64,000 nucleotides of DNA, from contig CAWIZC010000027.1 in the NCBI GenBank assembly GCA_963840445.1, positions 1 through 64,000 of the forward strand. Reading direction: 5' to 3'. The notes under the pieces were generated by a model. It saw nothing but the letters and a program-made list of their open reading frames with translations, had not been told where the DNA came from and made no database searches. The position numbers and the translations under genes are program-made. The DNA is from AWTP1-13 sp963840445. Lineage in GTDB: Bacteria; Pseudomonadota; Alphaproteobacteria; Rhizobiales; Hyphomicrobiaceae. Positions 16,773 to 25,553 of the stretch are shown in pieces; positions within the stretch are counted from its first letter, which is position 1; each line of letters begins with the position of its first letter.

Positions 16773-16815
16773 TGTCATCCCGGAATTTGCCGCAGGCAAA
16801 TATCCGGGACCCAGC
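16773..16815. repeat. TGTCATCCCGG...CCGGGACCCAG hairpin repeat, copy 1
   Basis: TGTCATCCCGGA and TATCCGGGACCCAG flank an inner stem, ATTTGCC-GCA-GGCAAAT. It sits immediately after the g15 stop. The copy at 27802-27841 has the same flanks but a different, still paired, inner stem. Confidence 0.8.
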
Positions 16816-16827
16816 TTGGCTCACCCA

Positions 16828-17927
16828 ATGCCCCAACCCCGCTGGCTCGACTTCGCCTGGGCGGATCTCGGCGTGGCCGAGATTGCCGGCTCCCGCGACA
16901 ACACCCGGGTCGTGCGCTACTACGCCGACGTCGGCCACCCCGAGGTGAGCAACGACGAGGTCGCCTGGTGCGCGGCCTTCCTCGGCGCCTGCCTGGAGCG
17001 CGCGGACATCGGCAGCACGCGCTCGCTGATGGCGCGTTCGTATCTGGACTGGGGGCAGCCTGCCGACGAGCCGCGCTACGGCGCTATCGCCGTACTCAGT
17101 CGCGGCTCGGATCCGACGCTCGGCCACGTCGGCTTCCTGATCGGCGAGACCCCGGCCGACATCATCCTGCTCGGCGGCAATCAGAACGATAGCGTCAGCG
17201 TGCAGGCTTTCCCGCGCTCACGCCTGCTCGGCCTGCGCTGGCCGGTTGCCACCGCACCCGTCGTCCCGGGAATCTCACCCGTCGTCCCGGAAATCCCACC
17301 CGTCATCCCGGACGGCGTGGCGCCAACCCGGGACCCAGCCCAGCCAACCGATGCGCTATTCGAGCGCGCCCTCACCCACGTCCTGGAAATGGAGGGCGGC
17401 TACGACGATGATCCCTACGATCCTGGTGGCCCGACCAATCAGGGCATCACCCTCGTCCGAGTACGCCCGCGACCGTGGCGTCGAGGTCAGCGGCCGGCAA
17501 TTTCGCCGCCCTCAAGGCCGAGCTGAAGAGCATCCCGCCTGCCACCGTTCGCCGCATCTATCACGATCGTTACTGGCTGCCGGCGTCCTGCCCGGAGTTG
17601 CCGCCGCCGCTGGCCTTCTTCCATTTCGACGCCGCCGTCAATCAGGGCGTCGCAGGCGCCGCACGCATGCTGCAGCAGAGCGTGGGTGTCGAGACCGACG
17701 CCGAGATCGGCCCCATCACCCTGGAAGCAGTGGCTGCCCAATCCGTCGCGCTGACGCTGTCGCTCTACGCCGACCTCCGCCGCCAGCACTACCGCAGCCT
17801 CGCTCACTTCTGGCGCTTCGGCAAAGGCTGGCTCCGGCGCGTCGATCTCACCCTTGAGCGAGCCCTGGCCATCGACCGTCTGGCGTCCGCCGCCGACACC
17901 CCCTCGCAGCAACAGGAGAAGACCAGC
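16828..17927 (+). CDS. GTA-associated endolysin: TIGR02594 CHAP-like amidase plus GH108 lysozyme and PG-binding, two frameshifts
   Basis: The N-terminal domain (residues 1-140; DLGVAEIAGSRDNTRVVRYYADVG, DEVAWCAAFLGACLERADIG, ARSYLDWG, LGHVGFLIGE, LLGGNQNDSVSV) is the TIGR02594 amidase-like family with catalytic Cys and His. A proline-rich linker (17256-17345) is built from intergenic repeat DNA. Then comes a GH108 muramidase core, EMEGGYDDDPYDPGGPTNQGIT, with catalytic Glu, and a peptidoglycan-binding part, FFHFDAAVNQGVAGAARMLQ. Frame changes are needed near 17457 (before SEYARDRGVEVS) and 17490 (before GNFAALKAELK). The frame stays open into the next start. The gene is likely used for GTA release. 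Confidence 0.85.
17302..17341. repeat. TGTCATCCCGG-type repeat inside the endolysin coding sequence
   Basis: GTCATCCCGGA at 17302 and CCGGGACCCAG ending about 17338 match the ends of the intergenic repeats at 16773 and 27802. Two tandem partial copies (CCCGTCGTCCCGGGAATCTCA, CCCGTCGTCCCGGAAATCCCA) precede it from 17258. All are read in frame as the PVVPGISPVVPEIPPVIPD linker. Confidence 0.75.
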
Positions 17928-18224
17928 ATGGCTACACAACCCGAGCAGACCGACACGACCGCACCCGCGACAGCCGATAGCAAGTGGTGGGGCCAGTCCA
18001 TGACCATGTGGGGCGTGATCATCACCTTCCTGTCCACCGTGCTGCCGACCGTCGGGCCATTGCTCGGGCTCAACATCACCACCGAGCTAGTGCATCAGGT
18101 CGGCGACCAGCTAGTCCTGGTTGTGCAGTCGATCGGCGGTCTGGTCGGCACAATTTTGACCATCTACGGCCGCATGCGCGCCACAACCCTGATGGAGCGG
18201 CGGCAAATAACCCTCAAAGTGTAA
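17928..18224 (+). CDS. Holin-like membrane protein (98 aa)
   Basis: ATG at 17928 has an AGGAGA site 11 bp upstream. The product has a polar N-terminus (MATQPEQTDTTAPATADSKWWGQS) and two membrane helices (MWGVIITFLSTVLPTVGPLLGL; LVLVVQSIGGLVGTILTIYGRM). It ends in basic residues. The size and position after an endolysin fit a holin or spanin-like helper. The endolysin frame is continuous with it, so a fused product is possible if no base is missing near the C-run at 17898-17903. Confidence 0.65.
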   Translation: MATQPEQTDTTAPATADSKWWGQSMTMWGVIITFLSTVLPTVGPLLGLNITTELVHQVGDQLVLVVQSIGGLVGTILTIYGRMRATTLMERRQITLKV

Positions 18225-18263
18225 AACCGGCCGGTTTGCTAGCCGAACCGGCAGGCCACCCTG

Positions 18264-18291
18264 TATAATTGCGTTTATGGGGTCACGCCCC
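18264..18291 (+). promoter_or_regulatory. Candidate -10 box and leader hairpin of feuP
   Basis: A perfect TATAAT lies at 18264-18269, about 40 bp before the feuP ATG. It is followed by the inverted repeat GGGG-TCACG-CCCC (18279-18291). Upstream, GCCGGTT (18230) and AACCGGC (18246) form another stem next to the end of the holin-like gene. I see no good -35. Confidence 0.4.
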
Positions 18292-18305
18292 ACAAACGAA
18301 AGGGT

Positions 18306-18984
18306 ATGGCCTTGCGCGTACTGGTGGTCGAGGACGATCGCGATCTCAATCGTCAGCTGGTTGCGGCGTTAACGGATGCCGGCTACGCCGTCGACGCCGC
18401 TTTCGACGGCGAGGACGGCTTCTTCCTCGGCGAGACCGAGCCTTACGACCTCGTCATCCTCGACACCGGCCTGCCCAAGATGGACGGCATCAGCGTGCTC
18501 GAGCAGTGGCGCCGCGCCGAGCGCAACATGCCCGTCATCATCCTCACCGCCCGCGACCGCTGGAGCGACAAGGTCGCCGGCATGGATGCGGGAGCCGACG
18601 ACTACATGGCCAAGCCCTTCCACATGGAGGAGCTGCTGGCCCGCATCCGCGCCCAGGTGCGGCGCGCCTCGGGCCATGCCAAGAGCGACATCGAGGTCGG
18701 CCCGCTGCGCCTCGACACCAAGACCGCCCGCGTCACGCTTCGACGGCCAGCCCATCAAGCTCACCTCGCACGAGTACCGCCTGCTCGCCTACCTGATGCA
18801 CCACAACGAGCGGGTCGTATCCCGCACCGAGCTGGTCGAGCACCTTTACGAGCAGGACTTCGACCGCGACAGCAATACCATCGAGGTGTTCATCGGCCGG
18901 CTGCGCAAGAAGATCCCGCCCGACATGATCAAGACCATCCGCGGCCTGGGCTACCGGCTCTCGCAGGAGGGCGATGAACACTAA
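18306..18984 (+). CDS. feuP: Response regulator, OmpR/PhoP class (FeuP-like), one frameshift
   Basis: The receiver domain (residues 1-118) has the acidic pocket ED at 9-10, phospho-acceptor Asp53 in VILDTGLPKMDG, Thr in ILTARD and the conserved Lys in AKPF. The winged-helix DNA-binding domain has KLTSHEYRLLAYLMHHNERVVSRTELVEHLYEQDFDRDSNTIEVFIGRLRKKI. One extra base near 18739, between RVT and FDGQPIK, breaks the frame. With that base removed the protein is 225 aa and complete, so a sequence error is likely. The FeuP name rests on recalled similarity to rhizobial FeuP, whose gene lies near cycHJKL and degP. The stop overlaps the kinase start by 11 bp. Confidence 0.85.
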
Positions 18985-20425
18985 CTCGCTGGCGTTCCGG
19001 CTGTTTGCCACCGCGGCGGCTTGGGTCGTGCTCGTCCTCCCGGTAGCCGGTGCCATCATCTATTCGCTGTATCGCACGGAGGTAGAGACCAGTTTCGACC
19101 GGCGCCTCAGCGTGCTGCTCACCGTCATTCTGCAGGACGGCATCGATCACAGCGAAATCGAGGCTGAGCCCGGTCTGCCCAAGGACGTCGGCGAGCCCCT
19201 GTTCGAGATCACCCATTCCGGCTGGTACTGGCAGTTCAAGCCACTCGATATCAGACCGCCCATCTCCAAGCCGCCCGATGCCAAGGCCTCCAATGCGAAG
19301 TCCGAGCCCCGAGTTCCCGCCACGCTGAAGTCCCGCTCGCTGGCCGGCGCCGATCTGCCTCTGCCGAGCGAGTTCAACATAGATCCCAACGATCGCGAGA
19401 TTCGCTGGGCCAATCTGGAGGGGCCGCTGCAGCAGTGGCTGCGCGTGGCCGAAACCAACTATGTGTTCGGCGAGGGCAGGAAGGCCAGGCGCTACTCGGT
19501 CGCTGTCGGTGGGCCGGTTGGCGAGATGGAGGCAAGCCTCGGATCTTTCCGCACGCGCCTGTCCCTGTCGCTGGCGCTGGCCGGCATCGGGCTGCTGGCC
19601 GTCACCCTGTTCCAGATCCGCTTCGGTCTGCTGCCTTTGCACAAGGTGGAGCGGGGCCTAGCCGCCATTCGCTCCGGCGAGGCCGTTCGGCTCGACGCCG
19701 GGCTGCCGCAGGAGATCGAGCCGCTGCAGCAGGAGCTCAATGCTCTCCTCAAGTCGAACCAGGAGATCGTCGAGCGGGCGCGCACCCACGTCGGCAATCT
19801 CGCGCATGCCCTCAAGACGCCGCTGGCCGTGATGGTCAACGAAGCCCGCGACGATGCTTCCCCGCTGGCGCGCAAGGTCGCCGAGCAGGCCGAGCTGATG
19901 CACACCCAGGTCAATCTCTACCTGGAGCGTGCCCGCATGGCGGCCAGGATCGGCGTGATCGGCCGTGTCACTGAGGTGGGGCCGGTCGCCGAGACCATTG
20001 TGCGCGCCCTGGAGCGCATCTACCGCGACCGCCAGATCACCTTCACCGTCGACTGCCCGGCCGGTACGCGCGTCCAGGGAGAGCGACAGGACCTTGAGGA
20101 AATGCTGGGCAACCTGCTGGACAACGCTGCCAAATGGGCGAGCAGTAAAGTCCTGCTCACCGCCATGCTGGTCGCTCCCAACGCTGCCGCGGGCGCGCCC
20201 AGCTGGCTGCAGATCCGTGTCGATGACGACGGCCCGGGCCTGACGCCCGAGCAGCTGGCCGAGCCCATCCGGCGCGGTCGGCGCCTGGATGAAACCAAGC
20301 CCGGGTCCGGCCTCGGCCACTCCATCGTTGCCGATTTGGCCCATAGCTACGGCGGAAAGCTGGAATTGCAGCGGGCCGAGGCCGGCGGTCTGAGCGCCCG
20401 GCTCACCCTGCCTTTGGCCGTTTGA
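18974..20425 (+). CDS. feuQ: Sensor histidine kinase (FeuQ/PhoQ-like)
   Basis: The 483-aa membrane kinase has TM1 at residues 8-30. A periplasmic sensor of about 160 aa contains FEITHSGWYWQFKPL, a PhoQ/FeuQ-type pattern. TM2 is near residues 197-217, followed by HAMP, then H-box GNLAHALKTPLAV (phospho-His near 279), N-box GNLLDNAAKWA, G1 DDDGPGL and G2 GSGLGHSIV. ATG at 18974 overlaps the regulator gene, so the two are co-translated. In Sinorhizobium the FeuPQ pair controls cyclic glucan export; that role is inferred, not visible here. Confidence 0.85.
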   Translation: MNTNSLAFRLFATAAAWVVLVLPVAGAIIYSLYRTEVETSFDRRLSVLLTVILQDGIDHSEIEAEPGLPKDVGEPLFEITHSGWYWQFKPLDIRPPISKPPDAKASNAKSEPRVPATLKSRSLAGADLPLPSEFNIDPNDREIRWANLEGPLQQWLRVAETNYVFGEGRKARRYSVAVGGPVGEMEASLGSFRTRLSLSLALAGIGLLAVTLFQIRFGLLPLHKVERGLAAIRSGEAVRLDAGLPQEIEPLQQELNALLKSNQEIVERARTHVGNLAHALKTPLAVMVNEARDDASPLARKVAEQAELMHTQVNLYLERARMAARIGVIGRVTEVGPVAETIVRALERIYRDRQITFTVDCPAGTRVQGERQDLEEMLGNLLDNAAKWASSKVLLTAMLVAPNAAAGAPSWLQIRVDDDGPGLTPEQLAEPIRRGRRLDETKPGSGLGHSIVADLAHSYGGKLELQRAEAGGLSARLTLPLAV

Positions 20426-20583
20426 CAGGCCGTTGGCGGACGGGTTAGGTGAAAACGCGGGCAAAAAGGTCGTACTTCCGCCCGAATCAGGTTGCCGATT
20501 CTACGGGTTATCGGGGGATATCCGGCGCGGGTTGTCATTTTCGGCGTGTCGCCACGCCGTTGCGCGCGGAACGGGAGGTTCTC

Positions 20584-21042
20584 ATGCAACGCATGCTGTT
20601 GGCGCTGGTGTTGGCTGGGTCATGTGCGCTGGCCGGCTGCGAGACCAATCAGGACACCGGTACGCTGGTCGGCGCCGTGGCCGGCGGCGTCATCGGCAAC
20701 CAGTTCGGCAAAGGCGGCGGCAAAGCAGCGGCCACCCTCGCCGGTGCAGTGATCGGTGGCATTGCCGGCAACGAGATCGGCAGAAAGCTGGACGCCCGCG
20801 ACCGCGAGCTCGCGCGACAGGCCGAGTTCGACGCCTGGGAACGTGGCCAGTCTGGCCGTCCCTACAAGTGGCGCAACCCGGACAACGGCCGCTACGGTGA
20901 GATCGTGCCTGACAAGCCCTACCGGCGCGGCGGCCTTGATTGCCGCGACTACGTGCATAAGGTTTACATCGACGGCCAGCCGCAAGCCATGAGGGGCACG
21001 GCCTGCCGCAATCCGGACGGCACCTGGACCAACGTCAGCTGA
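20584..21042 (+). CDS. Outer membrane lipoprotein, glycine-zipper 2TM family (RT0821/Lpp0805-like)
   Basis: The 152-aa product has a lipoprotein signal, MQRMLLALVLAGSCALAGC, with Cys19. A glycine-zipper segment follows (TLVGAVAGGVIGNQFGKGGGKAAATLAGAVIGGIAGNEIGRKLD). The C-terminal domain YKWRNPDNGRYGEIVPDKPYRRGGLDCRDYVHKVYIDGQPQAMRGTACRNPDGTW is typical of the 16-17 kDa surface antigen family. GGGAGG precedes the ATG. It is likely an envelope protein; the specific function is unknown. A rho-independent terminator follows. Confidence 0.85.
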   Translation: MQRMLLALVLAGSCALAGCETNQDTGTLVGAVAGGVIGNQFGKGGGKAAATLAGAVIGGIAGNEIGRKLDARDRELARQAEFDAWERGQSGRPYKWRNPDNGRYGEIVPDKPYRRGGLDCRDYVHKVYIDGQPQAMRGTACRNPDGTWTNVS

Positions 21043-21066
21043 TCAGCGACGTATCACCGAATACGC

Positions 21067-21097
21067 AAACGCCCCGGCTCCGGCCGGGGCGTTTTTT
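21067..21097 (+). terminator. Rho-independent terminator after the lipoprotein gene
   Basis: The stem AACGCCCCGG pairs with CCGGGGCGTT around a short loop (CTCCGG), followed by a run of six T on the plus strand. It lies 24 bp after the lipoprotein stop and separates it from the convergent oxygenase gene. Confidence 0.9.
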
Positions 21098-21135
21098 ATT
21101 GCGGGCAGTCGATCGGACGGCGCCCCGCGATCTTT

Positions 21136-21768
21136 CTATCTGCCGAAGATGCCTTTGAAGAATTGCGCCGTGCTGTTGCGCTTCTTCTTGCGGTCGAGTT
21201 CGGCCTGATCTTGCACCCAGGCGATCTGCACCACCTTGCGCTCGCCGGCGAAGGGTTGGTGCCCGTGCCACGATTTGTCGGAGCGCAGGAAGGCGAACAC
21301 GTTGCCCATCGTCGGCACGATCTCGGCCGCGTAGGGCTCGTAGCGCTTGTCGTCGTAGAGCACGCGCAGCTGGCCACCCTCATCCGGATTCCAATTGTCA
21401 TTCATGTACACCAGCATGGTCATCACCTTGGACGGGCCGTCCGTGTGGATGGCGCCGTACTTCGGTTGCGACTTGTGCATGATGGTCGTCAGACGCGGAT
21501 GCGGGTGCAAATCCCTGCCGAACCGCTGTGACAGCGCCTCAGTCAGCTCGGGGCCCTCGAGCTCGTCGATCAGCGTCTTGAAGCGGCCCTTGAGCGCCAC
21601 TTCGTCGACCGTCAGATACCCCGGCTTGTCGATGGCCGGGAAATCCCGGCGCAGGTCGTCGAGCGCGTCTTGGCGCAGGAAGCTCGAGCCCAGCAGGTAG
21701 TCGTAGGGCTCATGCGACAACGGCGCTTGGCGGATGACGTCGAGATTGATCAGGCTTGCATTGGGCAT
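21136..21768 (-). CDS. 2-oxoglutarate/Fe(II)-dependent oxygenase (prolyl 4-hydroxylase-like fold)
   Basis: The 210-aa protein has a double-stranded beta-helix oxygenase core. Iron ligands are HTD (His108, Asp110) and a distal His in SWHGHQPF (168 or 170). ERKVVQIAWV supplies the Arg that usually binds 2-oxoglutarate. GGQLRVLY and VPTMGNVFAFLRSD are conserved strands. GGGGAG precedes the ATG at 21768. The substrate is unknown; relatives hydroxylate protein side chains or small molecules. Confidence 0.82.
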   Translation of the reverse strand: MPNASLINLDVIRQAPLSHEPYDYLLGSSFLRQDALDDLRRDFPAIDKPGYLTVDEVALKGRFKTLIDELEGPELTEALSQRFGRDLHPHPRLTTIMHKSQPKYGAIHTDGPSKVMTMLVYMNDNWNPDEGGQLRVLYDDKRYEPYAAEIVPTMGNVFAFLRSDKSWHGHQPFAGERKVVQIAWVQDQAELDRKKKRNSTAQFFKGIFGR

Positions 21769-21992
21769 AGGCAGCTCCCCTCTGCATGGCAGCGTTCAGG
21801 AATTGCGGGTTACGTGAGCCAAATCGTTCTTAGTCCTCGGCCTCGGGACGGTCACTTCAATTGTGGTGGAATGCAGGCGTTGTGCATGTGACGTGCTGCC
21901 ATGGTGAAGGATCAAAGCTGTGGGATGGAGAAGCTAAGTTATTCAAATCGCTTGGCAAGAGCTTGAGCGAACGGGGCTTGACCGGCGGCCGT

Positions 21993-23612
21993 TCAGTCCC
22001 GCTCGCGGAAGGTCGTGAACTTGACGTCCGGAAAATCCTCGATCGTCTTGCGCAGCATCCACTCGCTCTCGGGCAGGAACACGTAGGCGTCGTCGCGGTC
22101 CTTGGCCAGCATCAGGCGATTGCGCTCGACAAAGCGGGTGATCGCATCCTTGTCGTCGCTCTGCACCCAGCGCGCCGCCACGCACGGCGCCGTCTCGAAG
22201 CGCACTGGCACCCCATACTCGGCCTGCAGCCGTGACTGCAGCACATCGAACTGCAGCGCACCCACCACGCCCAGGATGGTGCGCGAGCCGAGCACCGGCT
22301 GGAACACCTGCACCACGCCTTCCTCGGCCAGGTCGTGCAGCGCGCGGTTGAGCTGCTTGGCCTTCATGGCGTCCTCGATCAGGACGCGGCGCAGCAGCTC
22401 CGGCGCGAAATTGGGAATGCCCTGGAATTTGAGCGTCTCGCCCTCGCTGAACGTGTCGCCGACCCGCATCGTGCCGTGGTTGGGGATGCCGATGATGTCG
22501 CCCGCGTAGGCCTCGTCCGCCGTCTCGCGCTGCTGGGCGAAGAACAGGATGGGCGAGGCAACTGCGATGCTGCGCCCCTCGCGCACGTGCGTCAGCTTCA
22601 TGCCGCGCCGGAAGCGGCCCGAGCACAGGCGCAGGAACGCCACCCGGTCGCGGTGGTTGGGGTCCATGTTGGCCTGCACCTTGAACACGAATCCCGTCAC
22701 CGCCTTCTCATCGGGCTCAACCGTGCGCTCCGCCGCCTTGCGCGGCCGCGGCCCCGGCGCCCAGGCGGCCAGGCCATCCAGCAGCTCCGGCACGCAGAAA
22801 TTGCGCAGCGCGCTGCCGAAGAACACCGGCGACAGGTGGCCCTCCAGGAACGACGTGAGGTCGAACTCCGGCAGCGCCGTGCGCGCCAGCTCGAGGCCCT
22901 CCAGCGCGCGTGCCGCGATGTCGCCATCCACGCCCGGCATGGCCAGGATGTCCTCCAGCGCATTGAGTTGCTCGGCACGGTCGAAGCCGCTGTTGCGTTC
23001 GGCGCCCGGCAGCAGCATGCGCTTGCCCAGCGCGTCGAGGCAGCCCTGGAACTCGCCGCCGAGCCCCACCGGCCACGTCATCGGCACCACGTCGAGCGCC
23101 AGGCCCGAGGCGATCTCGTCCAGCAGCGCCAGCGGGTCCTGCCCTTCGCGATCGACCTTGTTGATGAAGGTCACGATCGGGATGTCGCGCAGCCGGCACA
23201 CCTCGAACAGCTTGCGCGTCTGGTTCTCGATGCCCTTGGCGGCGTCGATCACCATTACGGCCGCGTCGACGGCGCTCAGCGTGCGGTAGGTGTCCTCGCT
23301 GAAGTCGGCGTGACCCGGCGTATCCAGCAGGTTGAACACGGTGCCGTCGCGCTCGAAGGTCATCACCGAGCTCGTCACGGAGATGCCGCGCGCTTGCTCG
23401 ATGGCCATCCAGTCCGAACGTGTGCGCCGGCGCTCGCCGCGAGCCCGCACGTGACCGGCGAGCTGGATGGCACCACCGAACAGCAGCAGCTTCTCGGTCA
23501 GCGTGGTCTTGCCGGCGTCGGGATGGGAGATAATGGCAAACGTGCGTCGGCGCGCGATCTCGCGCTGCGTCGGATCGAGCGTCGTGGCGGGGGAGGGCGC
23601 AATCTCCTGCAT
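21993..23612 (-). CDS. prfC: Peptide chain release factor 3
   Basis: RF3 is a translational GTPase that recycles RF1 and RF2 from the ribosome. The 539-aa product has the G1 loop AIISHPDAGKTTLTEK (residues 25-40), a switch I RARGERRRTRSDWMAIEQARGISVTSSV typical of RF3, G3 DTPGHADF, G4 NKVD, and the C-terminal GALQFDVLQSRLQAEYGVPVRFE. It is intact and of normal length. The start at 23612 gives the usual N-terminus. It is divergent from ccmI across 287 bp with no visible gene. Confidence 0.96.
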   Translation of the reverse strand: MQEIAPSPATTLDPTQREIARRRTFAIISHPDAGKTTLTEKLLLFGGAIQLAGHVRARGERRRTRSDWMAIEQARGISVTSSVMTFERDGTVFNLLDTPGHADFSEDTYRTLSAVDAAVMVIDAAKGIENQTRKLFEVCRLRDIPIVTFINKVDREGQDPLALLDEIASGLALDVVPMTWPVGLGGEFQGCLDALGKRMLLPGAERNSGFDRAEQLNALEDILAMPGVDGDIAARALEGLELARTALPEFDLTSFLEGHLSPVFFGSALRNFCVPELLDGLAAWAPGPRPRKAAERTVEPDEKAVTGFVFKVQANMDPNHRDRVAFLRLCSGRFRRGMKLTHVREGRSIAVASPILFFAQQRETADEAYAGDIIGIPNHGTMRVGDTFSEGETLKFQGIPNFAPELLRRVLIEDAMKAKQLNRALHDLAEEGVVQVFQPVLGSRTILGVVGALQFDVLQSRLQAEYGVPVRFETAPCVAARWVQSDDKDAITRFVERNRLMLAKDRDDAYVFLPESEWMLRKTIEDFPDVKFTTFRERD

Positions 23613-23899
23613 CTGTCCTGTCTCGGGCCTCGCCGGGCCGGCCGGTCATCCTAAGCTCTGGGCCCAGCATAACGGCCAAGCAGGCCACCATGCCCGGTTC
23701 GGCCAAGATTTTCGGGAAAGCCGTGCCTGCATATATGCAGCGTCGCGGCCTTTGTGAAGTGCGATTGTTCCGCCTGCCTAGCAGACCCAGTTGGCCTTCG
23801 CCGCGACAGATAATCCATACTTGGCCGGCCGCCTTGCCACGCCGCAACCGCAGTCCTATTGCAGGGTGCAAGCCCTTGGGCAGGAGAGCAGATCGGGAC

Positions 23900-25035
23900 A
23901 TGCTTCTCTGGGTCATTTTTGCGTTGATGACATCGGTCGTGCTGATCGCCGTGCTGGCGCCGCTGTCGCGGCCGGCGACGCGTGGGGCCGATGCCGGCAC
24001 CGGCGCGCTCGAGGTCTATCGCGATCAGCTCGCCGAGGTTGAGGCCGAGCGGGCCCGCGGCCTCGTCGAAACGGCCGAGGCGGACGCTGCCCGTCTCGAG
24101 ATCTCGCGCCGCCTGCTGGCCAGCGCCGCGCCGGCGCAGGGCGCGGCCGGCGCTGCCGCGCACATGCCCGAGCACCGCACACCGCTCGCCATTATCGCCG
24201 CAATAGTCGTCACGCTGTCCAGCATGGCTCTCTACCTCACCTACGGCCAACCCAACATGCCGTCTTTCCCGGTTGCCGATCGCCAATCGGGGCCGCTCGC
24301 CGATGCACCCGTGGGCCAGCTGATCGCCAAGGTCGAAGCGCGCCTGCGCGCCGAGCCGCGCGATGGCGACGGCTGGGCCGTGATCGGCCCGGTCTATTTC
24401 AAGCTCGGCCGCTATCGCGACGCCGCCAACGCCTACGCGCACGCCGCCGAGATCAAGGGCGAGACCGTCGATCGCCTGACCGCTTTCGCCGAGGCGACGG
24501 TGCTCGCCGCCGACGGTATTGTCACCGAGGATGCCCGCCTTGCTTACCAGAAGGTCCTCAAGCTTGCGCCGGGCCAGCCGCAGGCGCGCTTCTGGCTGGC
24601 ACTGGCGCGCGAGCAGGACGGCCAGCTCGGCGAGGCCGTTGCCGAGTACAAGGCGATCCTGGCCGCGGCCCCGGCCGATGCACCATGGCGGTCCAGCATC
24701 GAGCAGCGCATCGCCGAGGTATCTCGCCGCCTGGCCGGAAGCGGCAAGGACTGCCGCGCGGACCTACGGCGCAGGATATGGCCGCCGCGCAGCAGCTCAC
24801 CGAGCAGCAGCGCGCCGAGATGATCGCCGGCATGGTCGACGGCCTCGCGCGTCGACTCGAGCGCGACGGCAAGGACCTCGCCGGCTGGTTGCGCCTTGTC
24901 AATGCCTACGCCGTGCTCGGCCGCGACGGCGAGGCGCGCACGGCACTAGCCAAGGCCCGCAAGCAGCTCGGCGGCGACGACAAGGCGATGGCCGAGCTGA
25001 CGGCCCTCGCCAAACGCCTGGGGCTCAATTCGTGA
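23900..25035 (+). CDS. ccmI: Cytochrome c maturation protein CcmI (CycH), one frameshift
   Basis: This membrane-anchored chaperone presents apocytochrome c for heme ligation. The N-terminus MLLWVIFALMTSVVLIAVLAPL is TM1. LEVYRDQLAEVEAERARGLV is the CcmI signature loop, and IIAAIVVTLSSMALYLTYG is TM2. A periplasmic TPR region follows (DGDGWAVIGPVYFKLGRYRDAANAYAHA...QARFWLALAREQDGQLGEAVAEYKAIL). The frame shifts near 24750, after RLAGSG. The second part reads GPTAQDMAAAQQLTEQQRAEMIAGMVDGLARRL...GWLRLVNAYAVLG and ends at 25035. The corrected product is about 378 aa. It leads the ccmI-ccmE-ccmF operon. Confidence 0.88.
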
Positions 25036-25057
25036 TGCTCAGCAGCGGTCCTCACCC

Positions 25058-25520
25058 ATGACACGCAAGCAGCGACGCGGAGTGTTGATCGGGACCGCCG
25101 TCGGCGTCCTCAGCGTCGCCGTGTTCCTGGTGCTGTTCGCGCTGAAAGACACCATCGTCTTCTTCCACACGCCCAAGGAGGTGGTGGAGCGCCAGATCCC
25201 GGCCGGCAAACGCATCCGCCTCGGCGGCCTGGTCGCCAAATCCAGCGTCAAGCGCGGCCTCGGCCAGACGGTCGAGTTCGCGGTCACCGACACCGTGCAG
25301 ACCATCCAGGTGCGCTACACCGGCATCCTCCCGGACCTGTTCCGCGAGGGCCAGGGCGTCGTCACCGAAGGCGTGCTCGACACGTGCCGGCCACTTCCTC
25401 GCCGACACCGTGCTCGCCAAGCACGACGAGAACTACATGCCCCCCGAAGTCGCCAAGTCCCTCAAGGAGCAAGGCCTCTGGCAACACGACGGGAAAGAAA
25501 AGGGGGGCGCAAAAAAATGA
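25058..25520 (+). CDS. ccmE: Heme chaperone CcmE (CycJ), one frameshift
   Basis: CcmE covalently holds heme and hands it to CcmF. MTRKQRRGVLIGTAVGVLSVAVFLVLFAL is the N-terminal anchor. IRLGGLVAKSSVKRG and VRYTGILPDLFREGQGVVTEGVL are the OB-fold strands. An extra base near 25385 breaks the frame. After it GHFLADTVLAKHDENYMPPEVAKSLKEQGLW carries the heme-binding His and the conserved Tyr. The corrected length is about 153 aa, normal for CcmE. It starts 22 bp after ccmI. Confidence 0.9.
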
Positions 25521-25553
25521 TCGAAACCTTGGGTCCAGGCGCATTTCGCGTCG

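Noticed and set aside
17256..17345. Tandem repeats considered as a CRISPR-like array
   Set aside because: Units are about 21 bp with no spacers, and they are read as a protein linker; there are no cas genes in the window.
18730..18745. The feuP frameshift as a programmed recoding site
   Set aside because: No slippery run or stimulatory element is visible, and similar single-base shifts occur in many unrelated genes here.
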